In this document: in pieces, positions 49,801 to 59,000 of the stretch
Position numbering within the stretch: position 1 is the stretch's first letter
Layout: the number at the start of each line of letters is the position of its first letter
Assembly: GCF_901709675.1 (NCBI RefSeq)
Contig: NC_051099.1
Location: 1,672,001 to 1,736,000 of the forward strand
Length of the DNA stretch: 64,000 bases
Source of the DNA: Syngnathus acus
Lineage: Eukaryota > Chordata > Actinopteri > Syngnathiformes > Syngnathidae
Direction: 5' to 3'
Notes under the pieces: generated by a model
Database searches by the model: none
What the model was told of the DNA's origin: nothing
Seen by the model: only the letters and a program-made list of their open reading frames with translations
Made by a program: the position numbers and the translations under genes

Positions 49801-51284
49801 ACCTCCTGTTTTCTGTCACCACTTTAACAATGATGGGAAAAAAACAACTGGAGCCAAGCCAAGATGCAAGTTATGGGGAGAGTTTGGATAATGCACGGCA
49901 CAGAGGGGATGCTGATATGCTGATTAGAAGTAATGATCGGGAAAGTGGGGGAGCCAAAGACTAAAGGGCAGGAATAAATTAAACCAGGCGCTCCCTAGGG
50001 GAGGTGCAGACGTGCACTGTGGGTGCTTTGTGTCCACCAACTTTGGATTCCAAATGACACTATAAAGTTGGCACAGACATGTCCCAGAAAGATTCACAGT
50101 ACAATTCCGTATTTGATTCTGTACCTAATTCAAAGACTGGTTGATTCCAAGATGGCGTCAGAGTACTCACCAACGACAACAAGTGTTAGTAAATGAGAAT
50201 TGTTAACGAAAAAACTTGGGACGACCTTCAAGGCAGTATTATACTTTCATCCATTTTGCAGTCTTTATGTCACGGCCATTCTGTTATTGTCTGCTAACTT
50301 TTTATTCCAGTGGACAGTTAATCACATTTCTCCTCCTGTGACTCTGCCTGCTTGTCTGAGTGATTAAAGTTTCACCATAATCATTCACCAGGCCCCTGTT
50401 GAGACCTTTATAGAATTAGATCAGTGGTGACATTGGGGAACAAGGTCACGTGCGTATGTTGATGATGGACTGGGCTTGGAATAAATAAGTGAGTGCATGT
50501 GGAGCTCATCACTTTGACATAAAGGCTAATAATGCACAGCCAGACTTTCACAATAGGGCTTTCAGACAAAGGCTAAGTGTAATTTTTCCAAAGTTTTTCG
50601 TTCCTAAAAGACGGGGGGGTTGGGGGTACACTGGTCTACTCCACAACCTTCACAGTTGATGAAAAGTTGAAAGTATTTTGCTAAAGGAGAACAGGAGTAG
50701 TAGCAGGGCTAGGGGTGAATGGTGCCTAAGAGAACTTCAATCTACTTTCACCCCTCAAGATAGATGGTTTAAATTCAAAAGGAATTCTGGGGTGGGAAAG
50801 TTCCAGTGGCCCGTTTCGCACTGTGACTGCTGATAAAATACGATTGTTGAAGTTAATTAACTTCAAACTGTCCCACTGGTGCTGCACAGTGGCCAGAAGT
50901 CAAAGAATAAAGGCCGACCGAGTGTTACTGTGTAAGTTAACATCTGAACGGACGAGAGTGCAGATTGAAATGGAGTACAATGTGGCCTGTCTAATCAATT
51001 ATTGATCGTTAAGTATGGAATTGATTAATTGCCTTAAAGCCAATGCGGGAGAATAAAGTGCCATACATGCAAGAATCTACATAGATGTTGATTCAGTTTC
51101 AAGTACTATACTGAGAATTCAACCAATCAGTTTGACCTTTTTTGTGAGCTCATCTTGGTTGAGACATCCTGCAAAAAGCTGTTGGCTCCTTGTTTTGACG
51201 TCAATAGACGCATCGAGATGGATGTAGCAAAAATGTCAAGTGCTCGGTGGCTTCATATCGAATTGTAAATTGGCACCTCGGTGT
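46891..51284. other. intergenic, no gene recognised
   Basis: About 4.4 kb. Chance frames include 62 codons at 48318-48506 and 106 codons at 48570-48890, and none carries a known motif. A single AGATGGCG word lies near 50151. Poly-A and short AT tracts occur near 47015 and 47889. Confidence 0.5.
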
Positions 51285-51435
51285 TGGACCCTATCAGCCC
51301 GTTTTACCTGTCCGAATGAGGCCAATAACAGCCTATCATATACAGCAGCCGTGACAATAAGAGCCATCAATCAGTTCCTGATGACAGCTGGGTAATTTCA
51401 ACTGAGCACGCCTAAGGCGTTCATTTTATGTGTAC
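51285..51435. promoter_or_regulatory. candidate conserved non-coding element
   Basis: Compact block with 'GAGGCCAATAACAGCC', 'GTGACAATAAGAGCC', 'CATCAATCAGTTCCTG' and 'GATGACAGCTGGGTAATTTC'. It contains ACAAT/AACAAT (SOX-like), ATCAATCA (PBX/HOX-like) and TGACAGCTG (MEIS/bHLH-like) words close together. Texture only, but this is a typical enhancer vocabulary. Confidence 0.3.
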
Positions 51436-52589
51436 GTTGCACCACAATTCGCGGGAGAGTGGATTTTAGCTTCAATAAGTAAAATATGCAAAAAGTATCT
51501 TCTAATATGCATGTCGCTCCCTTAAAGCGTCAAAGAAATATTCATTTTAGAAGTAACCCAGAAAACATTTTCAATCATCTCATAATGTATGGGTCAAGTT
51601 GAGAGCCAGAAAACAGAATGAATAAATTGAGCCTCACACAGTACAAAGCGTGTTGTCAGAGAGATAAAAAGGCTACTTTGTATGTCTATCATACACCGAG
51701 TCCTGTGATCAAATGTCAGCGGTTGACGACCTGGAATGAGAAGGGCTCGTCTTCTTCCCTCTCACTCCATCTTGTGTGTGGCGCGGGTGTGTGTGTAAAT
51801 ATACTACAGCTGCTGGGGCCCACTGGCAGGTAATGAGAAGTTTATGTGTTTTCATTACTCTGTGCCTGACAACAGAATCACTCTGAGGGCCGCTGGCACC
51901 CGGCACAGGCTGGAGGAATGCAGTCAAATCAGATTAAGGAGCTGAAATATAGTGTGTGCGGTGCCACAGGTGACTGAACAAACACAAATAGCTCAGCTGG
52001 AAGAAGTGCCACCCATTTTTGCTCCACACACACATATATAGTTAGGCCCAGATGTATTTGTACAGTAAGGAAGTTTTTTATGGTTTGAACTTTTCATTGA
52101 ATTCCAGGTTTGATTCAAGAGTCATCTTTCATTTAGGATGTTTTGGGGAATCTTCTTTGCCGATGTATATATTGGGGGTGAACCCCCTGGGAAAAAACAA
52201 AAAAACTAGCTTGATCACATTATTTTTGCATTCAGGTCAGCTGCCATGTGTCACAAGCTTGCACGTGCTCCTCCGATTCCCAATTTGAAAAGAGGAATAA
52301 GAGCGCAGCATTTCTGAGGTTCTGATGGTGGGAGCAGCAAAAAAAGATAGAGGAGGAAATGGATGAGAAAACGTTCGTAAACAGGGGGCTACAAGCCGTC
52401 CTCCGGAGACCGCCGTCTATTTTTGTAGGCTGACAAGCGTGTTCCCTCTCAGAGCGATGTGCATGAGAGAGCAGTTGGAGGGAGGGGAAAGGGGAAGAAG
52501 GGTTACTGGGGGTCCCGGTAAAAAGAGAGTGAATCGGGGCCAGTTCCCTCTTGAAAATTCCCTCACACAGAGTCAAATTCATCTCCCCG
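51436..52589. other. intergenic, nothing recognised
   Basis: No gene recognised. A word matching the tRNA A-box (TAGCTCAGCTGG, 51990-52001) occurs without a B-box or clover-leaf, so no tRNA is called. The 171-codon minus frame at 52232-52747 has no domain. Confidence 0.45.
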
Positions 52590-52725
52590 TGGAGGCCATG
52601 CCGATGACTTTGAGAGCGGAGCATTTGCCTCACATGCTGATTCACGTGACAGCTGGGCTTTGCATGTGTGAATATGCAGATACGCTGGAGTTGCGCATTG
52701 GCACGTGCCTGGTGGGACTTGGAGA
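52590..52725. promoter_or_regulatory. candidate conserved non-coding element
   Basis: Unique-looking text with 'GCTGATTCACGTGACAGC', 'GGGCTTTGCATGTGTG' and 'TGAATATGCAGATACGC'. It contains an E-box/MEIS-like CACGTGACAG and octamer-like TTTGCATG and GAATATGCA words. Texture only. Confidence 0.22.
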
Positions 52726-53328
52726 ACATCTTGCCCAAAAAGAACAAAAAAGTGCCCGCATTATTTTATTCCTGATCATTTTAAGTAGAAGCCATATTCG
52801 TTGAGTCATCAAAAATAACAATCGTTGACATCAAATTCCATCTCAGGCCTCAAACCTGCCGTAGGTGTCTTGGAGTGTTTAAGAAAACACTAAGCACCAG
52901 CCAAGACAGGTCGGCCGTCTTAATGATGGATTAATTTTATAAAAGAGGGCTTAAATCCAATTTGACGTTGGGCGTTGGAGAGCTCTCCTGGGAAGTTCAC
53001 TGACTTGATGACTGACTGACGCAGCTGGACACGCTGCGCTGCCGCAGTGATTAACCTCATGCTTAGCAGTCACAAAGCGGGTTAAGTAGTTTCAACCCAA
53101 TCGGGAGTGAAAGACTGCTAACAGAAAAGGACGGAACAGGGCCATAGACTTTTTTATCTCCGGCGCCAATCGCAATGTTCTTTCCTCTGTCCTGATAGAT
53201 CGAGGTGAAGTGCTTTCATTAAACACCTTCCCCTCAAAGGAGCACACGTGGAGGTACAGGTGGGAGAAAATGACACGCAAACACCTAAAATAGTGTGAAA
53301 AATCACACAGAGAATTTGACCAGAAATA
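52726..53328. other. intergenic, nothing recognised
   Basis: No gene or repeat recognised. Confidence 0.45.
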
Positions 53329-53400
53329 AATGTTCTCGATTGGGTTGAGATCAGGTGACTGACTTAGCTATTAAAGATTCCCTAAGCTCAAACAAACAGT
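53329..53400 (-). pseudogene. Tc1-like transposase relic
   Basis: On the minus strand, 53361-53335 reads QSPDLNPIE, the hallmark of Tc1/mariner transposases just around the third catalytic acid. The residues before it read stop-Leu-Ser where the family normally has Trp-Pro-Ser. The Trp codon has become TAG (53370-53368) and the Pro codon CTA. Only about 70 bp can be matched, and the flanks are too decayed to follow. This is an old, dead copy with no remaining function. Confidence 0.75.
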
Positions 53401-53831
53401 ACCATACCTTTTTCCTGCTAAATTCTTGTAATAAAGTCTTAAAAGGGATGTCAAACTTTTTTTTCCACACAGTGCTAGAGAGACAATATACCTTTGTGTT
53501 AATAAAATATGTCAACGATAGCCTCGGGACATCTGTGTTATTCTTTGCAAGAGGAGATATTCATTTCAGTTTAGGAAGTGCATTTGAAATCCCCCGTGGT
53601 GGACACTAATGCGACGCTTCATTTGGACCGTGACAAGTGTATGAAAGCCATCCCGAGTCGATGGGAAGGTTAAAAGGCGACTATCTGTAATAGCGCGGTT
53701 TCTATCATACTTTTGCCATCTTAATGACTTGGTGCCTTTGGGCGTTTATCAAAGAAACAGCAGATACATTACCCGTGTCAGAACACGTCTACTCAAAATG
53801 ATCATTTGCAATTCGTAGCTCAGTGCGTACA

Positions 53832-54004
53832 TACCGTAATTTTTGGACTATAAGTCGCGGGTTTTTTTCATAGTTTGGGTGGGGGGGCGACTTATACTCA
53901 GGAGCGATTTATATACATATATATGGGTTTTTTCACTTTTTTGGGCATTTTATGGCTGGTGCGACTTATACTCCGGTGCGACTTATAGTCCGAAAATTAC
54001 GGTA
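53832..54004 (+). mobile_element. 169-bp TA-flanked inverted-repeat element (MITE-like), copy 1
   Basis: The core is 53834-54002, flanked by TA on both sides (53832-53833 and 54003-54004). The terminal inverted repeats are about 25 bp, open with CCGTAATTTT and continue GGACTATAAGTCGC, with one mismatch between the ends. Inside, the word TATAAGTCGC recurs in both orientations, and CATATATATG forms a small central palindrome. There is no coding capacity, so it would depend on a transposase supplied elsewhere. The TA flank suits a Tc1/mariner-type source, which is inference. Its partner at 58089-58262 has the opposite orientation and differs at about five places. Confidence 0.85.
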
Positions 54005-55109
54005 CATTCACGAATTATTTTTATTTTTGCAGATTTTTATCAAAACGGGGGAAAATGCTCAATGCTAGTCTTGCAGATGGTAAATTCGTGCAATACGGTG
54101 GCTTAATTTGAGTCCCGCTTGTCCGTGTCACCCTAAATATTGCATAGTTACAGTTTCAGGCATGACTCACCAATACTGGTTTACACGGTGAGTACAAATG
54201 CATCACGCTGTGGAAGAAGAATGACTCCTTGCAACATCAAAAGGCATAAGCAATGCTCTGCACAGCGCTGATATGGGAAATGTGAGGTATTTTCAAGCCG
54301 GCTAATCTGCACATTCAGCTCATCTCCATTTTGGAAAAATAAAAAGCACGAGAGGCTTGTCCTATTCTAGTAAACATTGTGTTGCCGGATCTATTTTTCT
54401 TTCACTGCCAGCTACATGATGTCAACTTTCCGCCTTCCGCAGCAACTTCCCGCTTTAGAAATTCACCATCATTAGCATGCAACTTTGCAACATTAATGCA
54501 AATCTTTGTTGTTGTTCCGGCATGATGCTCTGCCTCAAACTAATGTCCTGAGGGGTCATGCACAGAACGGTGGTTAAAAGGCAACAACAACAAAAAGTGT
54601 GAAGTTGCTGCTTAGCAAGCCGAGCGCAAGCCAGTGCTCCCTCTCGGGGGTTTCCACGGGAAACGAAGCTGGCAGTAATGAATATCTGGCTCAGGGAGGC
54701 GGACCGCATTCAGCCATGCAGGAATAACCAACAGAGCTTGTTTACTTTTAAAAGCATTTTTCCTCATTGGTTTAGAAAGTTCTGGTGGCTGAAATCCAGA
54801 TACCGAATACCCTTGTCGTGATCATCGTGCTATTAAATGTTGAAGAAAGTGAGTTGGAAAGTCATGATGAATTTGCATTTCGAGTCATCCAAATGACACC
54901 AAAAGACTTTCTCACTTTTGAGAGCGTTTGTTGGCGGAAGCAGAATTTGTCAGAATGCAGAAAGTCTCTAACTAGCCTGAAGTGAAGGCATAATTCCAGG
55001 ATACTTTTAACAAGTAAGAGTTATTTGGGAAAAAAAAGCCTCTTCCAAGCAAAGTGTGAAAGCTGGTGACTATTGTGGTGACAATAAAAAGGTACAAGAC
55101 TATCATGTC
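54005..55109. other. intergenic, nothing recognised
   Basis: Ordinary mixed DNA. Short frames such as 84 codons at 54455-54709 (minus) show no domain. Confidence 0.45.
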
Positions 55110-55330
55110 AACGGACCCGAGTGGAAACAGTGGTTGCATTAATGGCTGTGGGCTCAGGAACCATATCTGGGCACTACGGAGGCTGCCGCCGGTGCTAATA
55201 ATTATCCCGAGAATACCGCAGACAATTTCCTCTCCATGTAAATCCGCCTTCAAATCAGAGATGACTGGGCCAGCGCTTGTTTTACAGACACCACAGGGAA
55301 ACGGAATTAAGCTATATCAGGGATCTTAAT
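55110..55330. promoter_or_regulatory. candidate conserved non-coding element
   Basis: Unique-looking block with 'GTTGCATTAATGGC', 'GTGCTAATAATTATCCCG', 'GACAATTTCCTCTCC' and 'GATCTTAATTACTG'. It has balanced composition and no simple repeats. Enhancer by texture only. Confidence 0.28.
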
Positions 55331-55670
55331 TACTGTATCCATAGCAGAAAAATAGCCGTGATGTTGATGATCCATCAGTGCTGTCGAGCGGTGAAACTGC
55401 AAAGCTATCCTAGAGGTTCTCCAAAGGTCTGACCTCCTTTGGGAGAACCTCCGCATGCTGCTGAGGCTGCAGTCTCAGCACAGGAGAGGGAGGACTTAAG
55501 ACTTCAAAGCATCCGTCCGCCCATCGGTGTGAGCGTCACCGTCGAAACGATCCCACGGCCGCGGGACTCGTGGACATGCGACTGCCACACTCAACCTTGA
55601 CATTTCTTTTGCCAGCACTCCTGATTCTCAGCCAGCTTGATTACTCACATATTGCTCTCTCTCCACTTTT
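55331..55670. other. intergenic, inverted-repeat word only
   Basis: Around 55406-55452, 'CTAGAGGTTCTCCAAAGG' is followed by 'CCTTTGGGAGAACCTC', giving a hairpin of about 16 bp stem with a short loop at about 55410-55451. No precursor-like miRNA that I recognise matches it. Otherwise nothing seen. Confidence 0.4.
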
Positions 55671-55790
55671 GGAGCCGTAAAGCCATTGATTTCCCTGGCC
55701 TGATCTAATCCCCCGGCTTCAAACAGCTGAGCATTAATTAGAGCAGCGAGCGATGCGGCACGTGAGAGAGAGCCCACATCGGCTTCAAAA
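55671..55790. promoter_or_regulatory. candidate conserved non-coding element
   Basis: The order 'GTAAAGCCATTGATTTCC', 'CTGATCTAATCCCCCGG', 'CAAACAGCTGAGC' and 'ATTAATTAGAGC' gives OTX/PITX-like TAATCC, an E-box CAGCTG and a homeodomain core within about 80 bp. Texture only, but a coherent enhancer-like set. Confidence 0.3.
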
Positions 55791-55894
55791 ACGGCTGCTT
55801 CAATGTCAGATCACAGCCAGTTTGAGAGGGGCGGTAGGTAGTGAAGAATCCTGAAAGGGTTTTTCTTGCGTCTGTCAGACCTCAACATCTCATT

Positions 55895-55957
55895 GGCCTC
55901 ACTCCGATGCTGCAATCGGCCTGACTCCGATGCTGCAATCGGCCCGATGCTGCAATC
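55895..55957. repeat. 23-bp minisatellite, 2.7 copies
   Basis: Two 23-bp units (55895-55917 and 55918-55940) differ at one base. A third unit (55941-55957) lacks 6 bp. The shared word is CCGATGCTGCAATC. The near identity suggests recent local duplication. Confidence 0.85.
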
Positions 55958-56859
55958 CGACTCTGGGTCAGAGTGGCTTGGATGTGAAGTGTTGCAAGAA
56001 GCTGAAGCCAGGTCCCCGCTGTAAGCAATGCACTTTATGGGGGCCTGATTGAAGGGACTTGAAAGGACCAGTCTCTTTTCTCCAAGGAAAATAAGAGGCA
56101 GAGATGGGGGAGAATGGGGGGAAAAAAAAATATATATATATAAATATCAAATGCGCCTTTCGGTCTACGCTGCTCTGCTCCCATCTACTGGCCATCGGTG
56201 GTGGGATGTGAACCAACATGCAGAGTCACTGGCAAAGCATTTGTCAATGAAGGAATCTTGATGAAGAAAAACATGGAATTCTTGGAAAAATAGGCAGGCT
56301 GAACACTTTCACGTTTGAATGTTTGGAACCGTTGAATTTGAGAATTTGTTACAATTTTACATTGGGTTCAATTGTTTTCTTTTGTGTGGAAAAACTTAAA
56401 GGAAACAAAATATGCTGGTCATTCGCATAGCACCTTAGAACGTCAACCTCAATGGATTTTCAGTAAATCATTTTGGTGCAATTATTGCATGGTCAGAGCT
56501 CGGTTGAAATGTGTTTTTCCCAATTCGAAATGCAACAACATCAGCCCTCGGGCTCACTGGTGGTGGTAGCAGGGGCCGCTTTAACATAGTCAATTTTTCA
56601 CAGGCCTTGTAACGCGCACGACTTGTTGCTGGAGGCGCTCGAAAGAAAGACACATTCATCAAAAAAAAAAAATTTGATTCCAGAAAAACATATCTACACC
56701 TTGAATTATTTATAATTGGCACTCCAGTCTCTTGGGACTCGTATGCAATTGAGAAAAAAAAACAGCTGCCCGGCAACTTATAAAAGAAAAACAGCCTTGG
56801 ACAAGAAATTAATTTGCCCAACAGTTGGCCTCGCAAAAGGAACATTCCAAGTCTGAGGT
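55958..56859. other. intergenic; CTCF-like word and AT tract
   Basis: An A/TA tract runs at about 56121-56145. At 56179 'TCCCATCTACTGG' matches the reverse CTCF core at 12 of 13 positions. No gene recognised. Confidence 0.45.
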
Positions 56860-57170
56860 TTACGGCGTGAATAGCAAATGAGAAAGTCACCTGTGGAGCA
56901 CCGACGAGGCTCGTCGCCACCTCACCATCTCCCTGTGAGCTCTGTGATATGCGATGAGGTGCGAGTCCAGCGTGGTCTTGCCAGCAGATGAATCGGGCAG
57001 GCATTGAAAGCGCTTGAGAAATCAAAGATGTCGACTCTCACGGCTTCATTCCCTTTATCTTGGGAGGGGTGGAATCTGGTCGGCAGGAACACAAGGGTAT
57101 CAGTCAATGGCAGGGGGTCCAGTTCATGCTGAACCTGCCGTCTAGTTTCATTTAGGCTTGGCACTAAGAA
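56860..57170 (-). pseudogene. decayed LINE reverse transcriptase fragment (Rex1-like)
   Basis: On the minus strand, one frame (about 57164-56925) contains HELDPL and then VRVDIFDFSSAFNA (DFSSAFN at 57023-57003), the catalytic-Asp motif of LINE reverse transcriptases. A different frame (about 56920-56880) then gives SLVGAPQVT, which corresponds to the GAPQG motif that follows in these proteins. The spacing between the motifs is right, but the frame has shifted in between and the FADD/FSDD box is not visible. The GAPQ form and the HxLDPL lead-in fit Rex1-type fish LINEs better than the intact LINE at 21.6-24.3 kb, whose motif is GSPQG. This is a dead fragment. Confidence 0.7.
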
Positions 57171-57407
57171 ATCAGCTTGACATGATTTACTGTTTAATTT
57201 GGAATTGAATTACCAAGTCACTGCTCGAGCCAATCGTATTCAACTTTGATGCTGCCGTTTTAAAGTATTCCAAAAACTTACAAGTAGTTTTGAAAGCATA
57301 CACACATTCCCGCAGCTTGAGCCGTTGAATATTTTATCAGTATATCTTTTCTTTTTGTTGGCTGTGCGCTTTCTCTTAACCTCAAGAGAAAGCGGTTCGC
57401 CGTTAAA
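57171..57407. other. intergenic, nothing recognised
   Basis: Short AT-rich stretch between the LINE relic and the CpG-rich patch. Confidence 0.45.
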
Positions 57408-57560
57408 ACTCGCCATGTTACGAGGTCGACGCGCCGGGTGGCCGAGTGCAAGCTCCGGCGCTAATAAGGCCGGCTCGTGTGCCACTTTTGACAGATGTGT
57501 TTGTGCGAAAGCGCCGAGCGAGCGGCGGGACCTGAACCGGTCGCCCCTCCCGTCCATGCT
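57408..57560. promoter_or_regulatory. CpG-rich patch, possible regulatory element
   Basis: About 20 CpG occur within roughly 150 bp, such as 'GGTCGACGCGCCGGG' and 'GCGCCGAGCGAGCGGCGG'. It is the densest CpG cluster in the window. Frames cross it on both strands (91 codons plus at 57325-57600, 105 codons minus at 57240-57557) without any recognisable domain. A small CpG island, possibly a promoter of an unrecognised transcript, is a reasonable guess. Confidence 0.35.
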
Positions 57561-58088
57561 GCTGTCTTGGCCTCAAGCCCTCGCTGCCACACACAAATAA
57601 ATACACAATGTCACAAAAAGATAAGGGCGGGGTGGATTTCTCAGCTGCTAAGATCTTCATCGGTTTCACTTTGAAAATGGATGTGGCAAGCATACAAATT
57701 CCATCCAAATGTCAACAATCTGAAAAGCTGATCAGCCTGAGGACCAAAATGTCAGCGGCGCTAGGTCAACGAGCCATTATTGCTCTCCAACTGCCGTTTA
57801 AACTGGATTTATATTAGGGAGGTGTATCGTAAAATATCGGCTACCCTTTGGAATAAGAGCTCCTTTTTATAACCAGTATTGACTCAAAAAGTGGCCAGAC
57901 TCCTTTTCCTAATACAAAACTGTTGCTTTAACCACAGTGGAATCAAGCATATACTGTTCTGTAGGCACTCTACAAAAGGACCAGTCCAAAGTTTCACTAT
58001 GTTGTACATTGTCAGAATCATGAATGCAAATGTGACAACAAGCTGCTCTATCTATAATGATATTTTTCCAGTATTTTTTTCAGATATG
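57561..58088. other. intergenic, nothing recognised
   Basis: No gene recognised. Short frames at 57608-57817 and 57879-58127 lack motifs, and the latter runs into the element at 58089. Confidence 0.45.
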
Positions 58089-58262
58089 TACCGTAATTTT
58101 CGGACTATAAGTCGCACCGGAGTATAAGTCGCACCAGCCATAAAATGCCCAAAAAAGTGAAAAAAAACCATATATATGTATATAAGTCGCTCCTGAGTAT
58201 AAGTCGCCCCCCCACCCAAACTATGAAAAAAAACCGCGACTTATAGTCCGAAAATTACGGTA
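58089..58262 (-). mobile_element. 170-bp TA-flanked inverted-repeat element (MITE-like), copy 2
   Basis: The core is 58091-58260, flanked by TA (58089-58090 and 58261-58262). It is the reverse complement of copy 1 at 53834-54002, with about four substitutions and one or two length changes in T-runs. The TIR reads CCGTAATTTTCGGACTATAA and continues GTCGC at both ends. The near identity and clean TA flanks point to fairly recent mobilisation of the family. Confidence 0.85.
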
Positions 58263-58789
58263 GTTGCAACAAAAATGCCCAAAACAAACAATACCAGAGT
58301 TGGACTTTGGCATGTGCTGACCAAGTGCAGGGGGGTTTCTGTCATTCCTACAATGGCAGCAAACTGGTCTTGTAACCTAGCAACAAATACTCTCGACATG
58401 CACATCAAGAAGACACACTGATGTTCAATGCAATCAATTGACCAAAGCAGACAAAACGTGATCCCCATTCGAGAGCCTTTGTTTGGGGTCGCTTTTGAAA
58501 GTGCGATGGAACAGCACTAAGTGTCATATATTAAAATCTTGGCTTTGCATGTGATTACACAGATCATTTACACTACAGATGTATTGATCACTATATTAAG
58601 CCGACAGGTTTCATTTTGCATGGCCAGTTTCCTCTCGCTCTTTTTAAAAAAAGATTTATTTTGCAACTGAGAACAAACAACAGCTACAAAAGGGACAGAA
58701 AGCAAACACTGACCAAAAGTTCTGTCGTAAATTTCCCCCGCCCTTGCTAAAAGCAGGTTTGACATTGAAGCATCGCACAGCTTGCCAAC
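58263..58789. other. intergenic, nothing recognised
   Basis: No gene recognised. Short minus-strand frames have no domain. Confidence 0.45.
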
Positions 58790-59000
58790 TTGAAACGCGA
58801 CCTTGCAGACCGAGATGTGCTCGGGGCCACCAATGAACGACGGCGCGCCCTCTGCATGCCAACGTCCACGACGAATTCACAGCATCTTTTGTCTCTGCGT
58901 TATATTAACTTGGCGTGATAAACACGTCAGCGGCGCTGTATACGCGCGGATAACGTCGTAGCTCTCGCCCCGAGTGTTACTCACGCAATAAACGCCCCTA
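58790..59000. promoter_or_regulatory. CpG-rich patch, possible regulatory element
   Basis: About 23 CpG occur within roughly 210 bp, including 'GAACGACGGCGCGCCC' and 'GTATACGCGCGGATAACGTC'. No recognised coding content on either strand. It lies 1.3 kb from the densest CpG patch at 57408-57560, with the young MITE-like element between them. Confidence 0.32.

Noticed and set aside
51990-52001. tRNA A-box match TAGCTCAGCTGG
   Set aside because: No B-box at the right distance and no clover-leaf folding, so neither a tRNA nor a clear tRNA-SINE.
52232-52747. 171-codon minus-strand frame
   Set aside because: Overlaps a 121-codon frame on the plus strand, low-complexity Ser/Phe runs, no domain.
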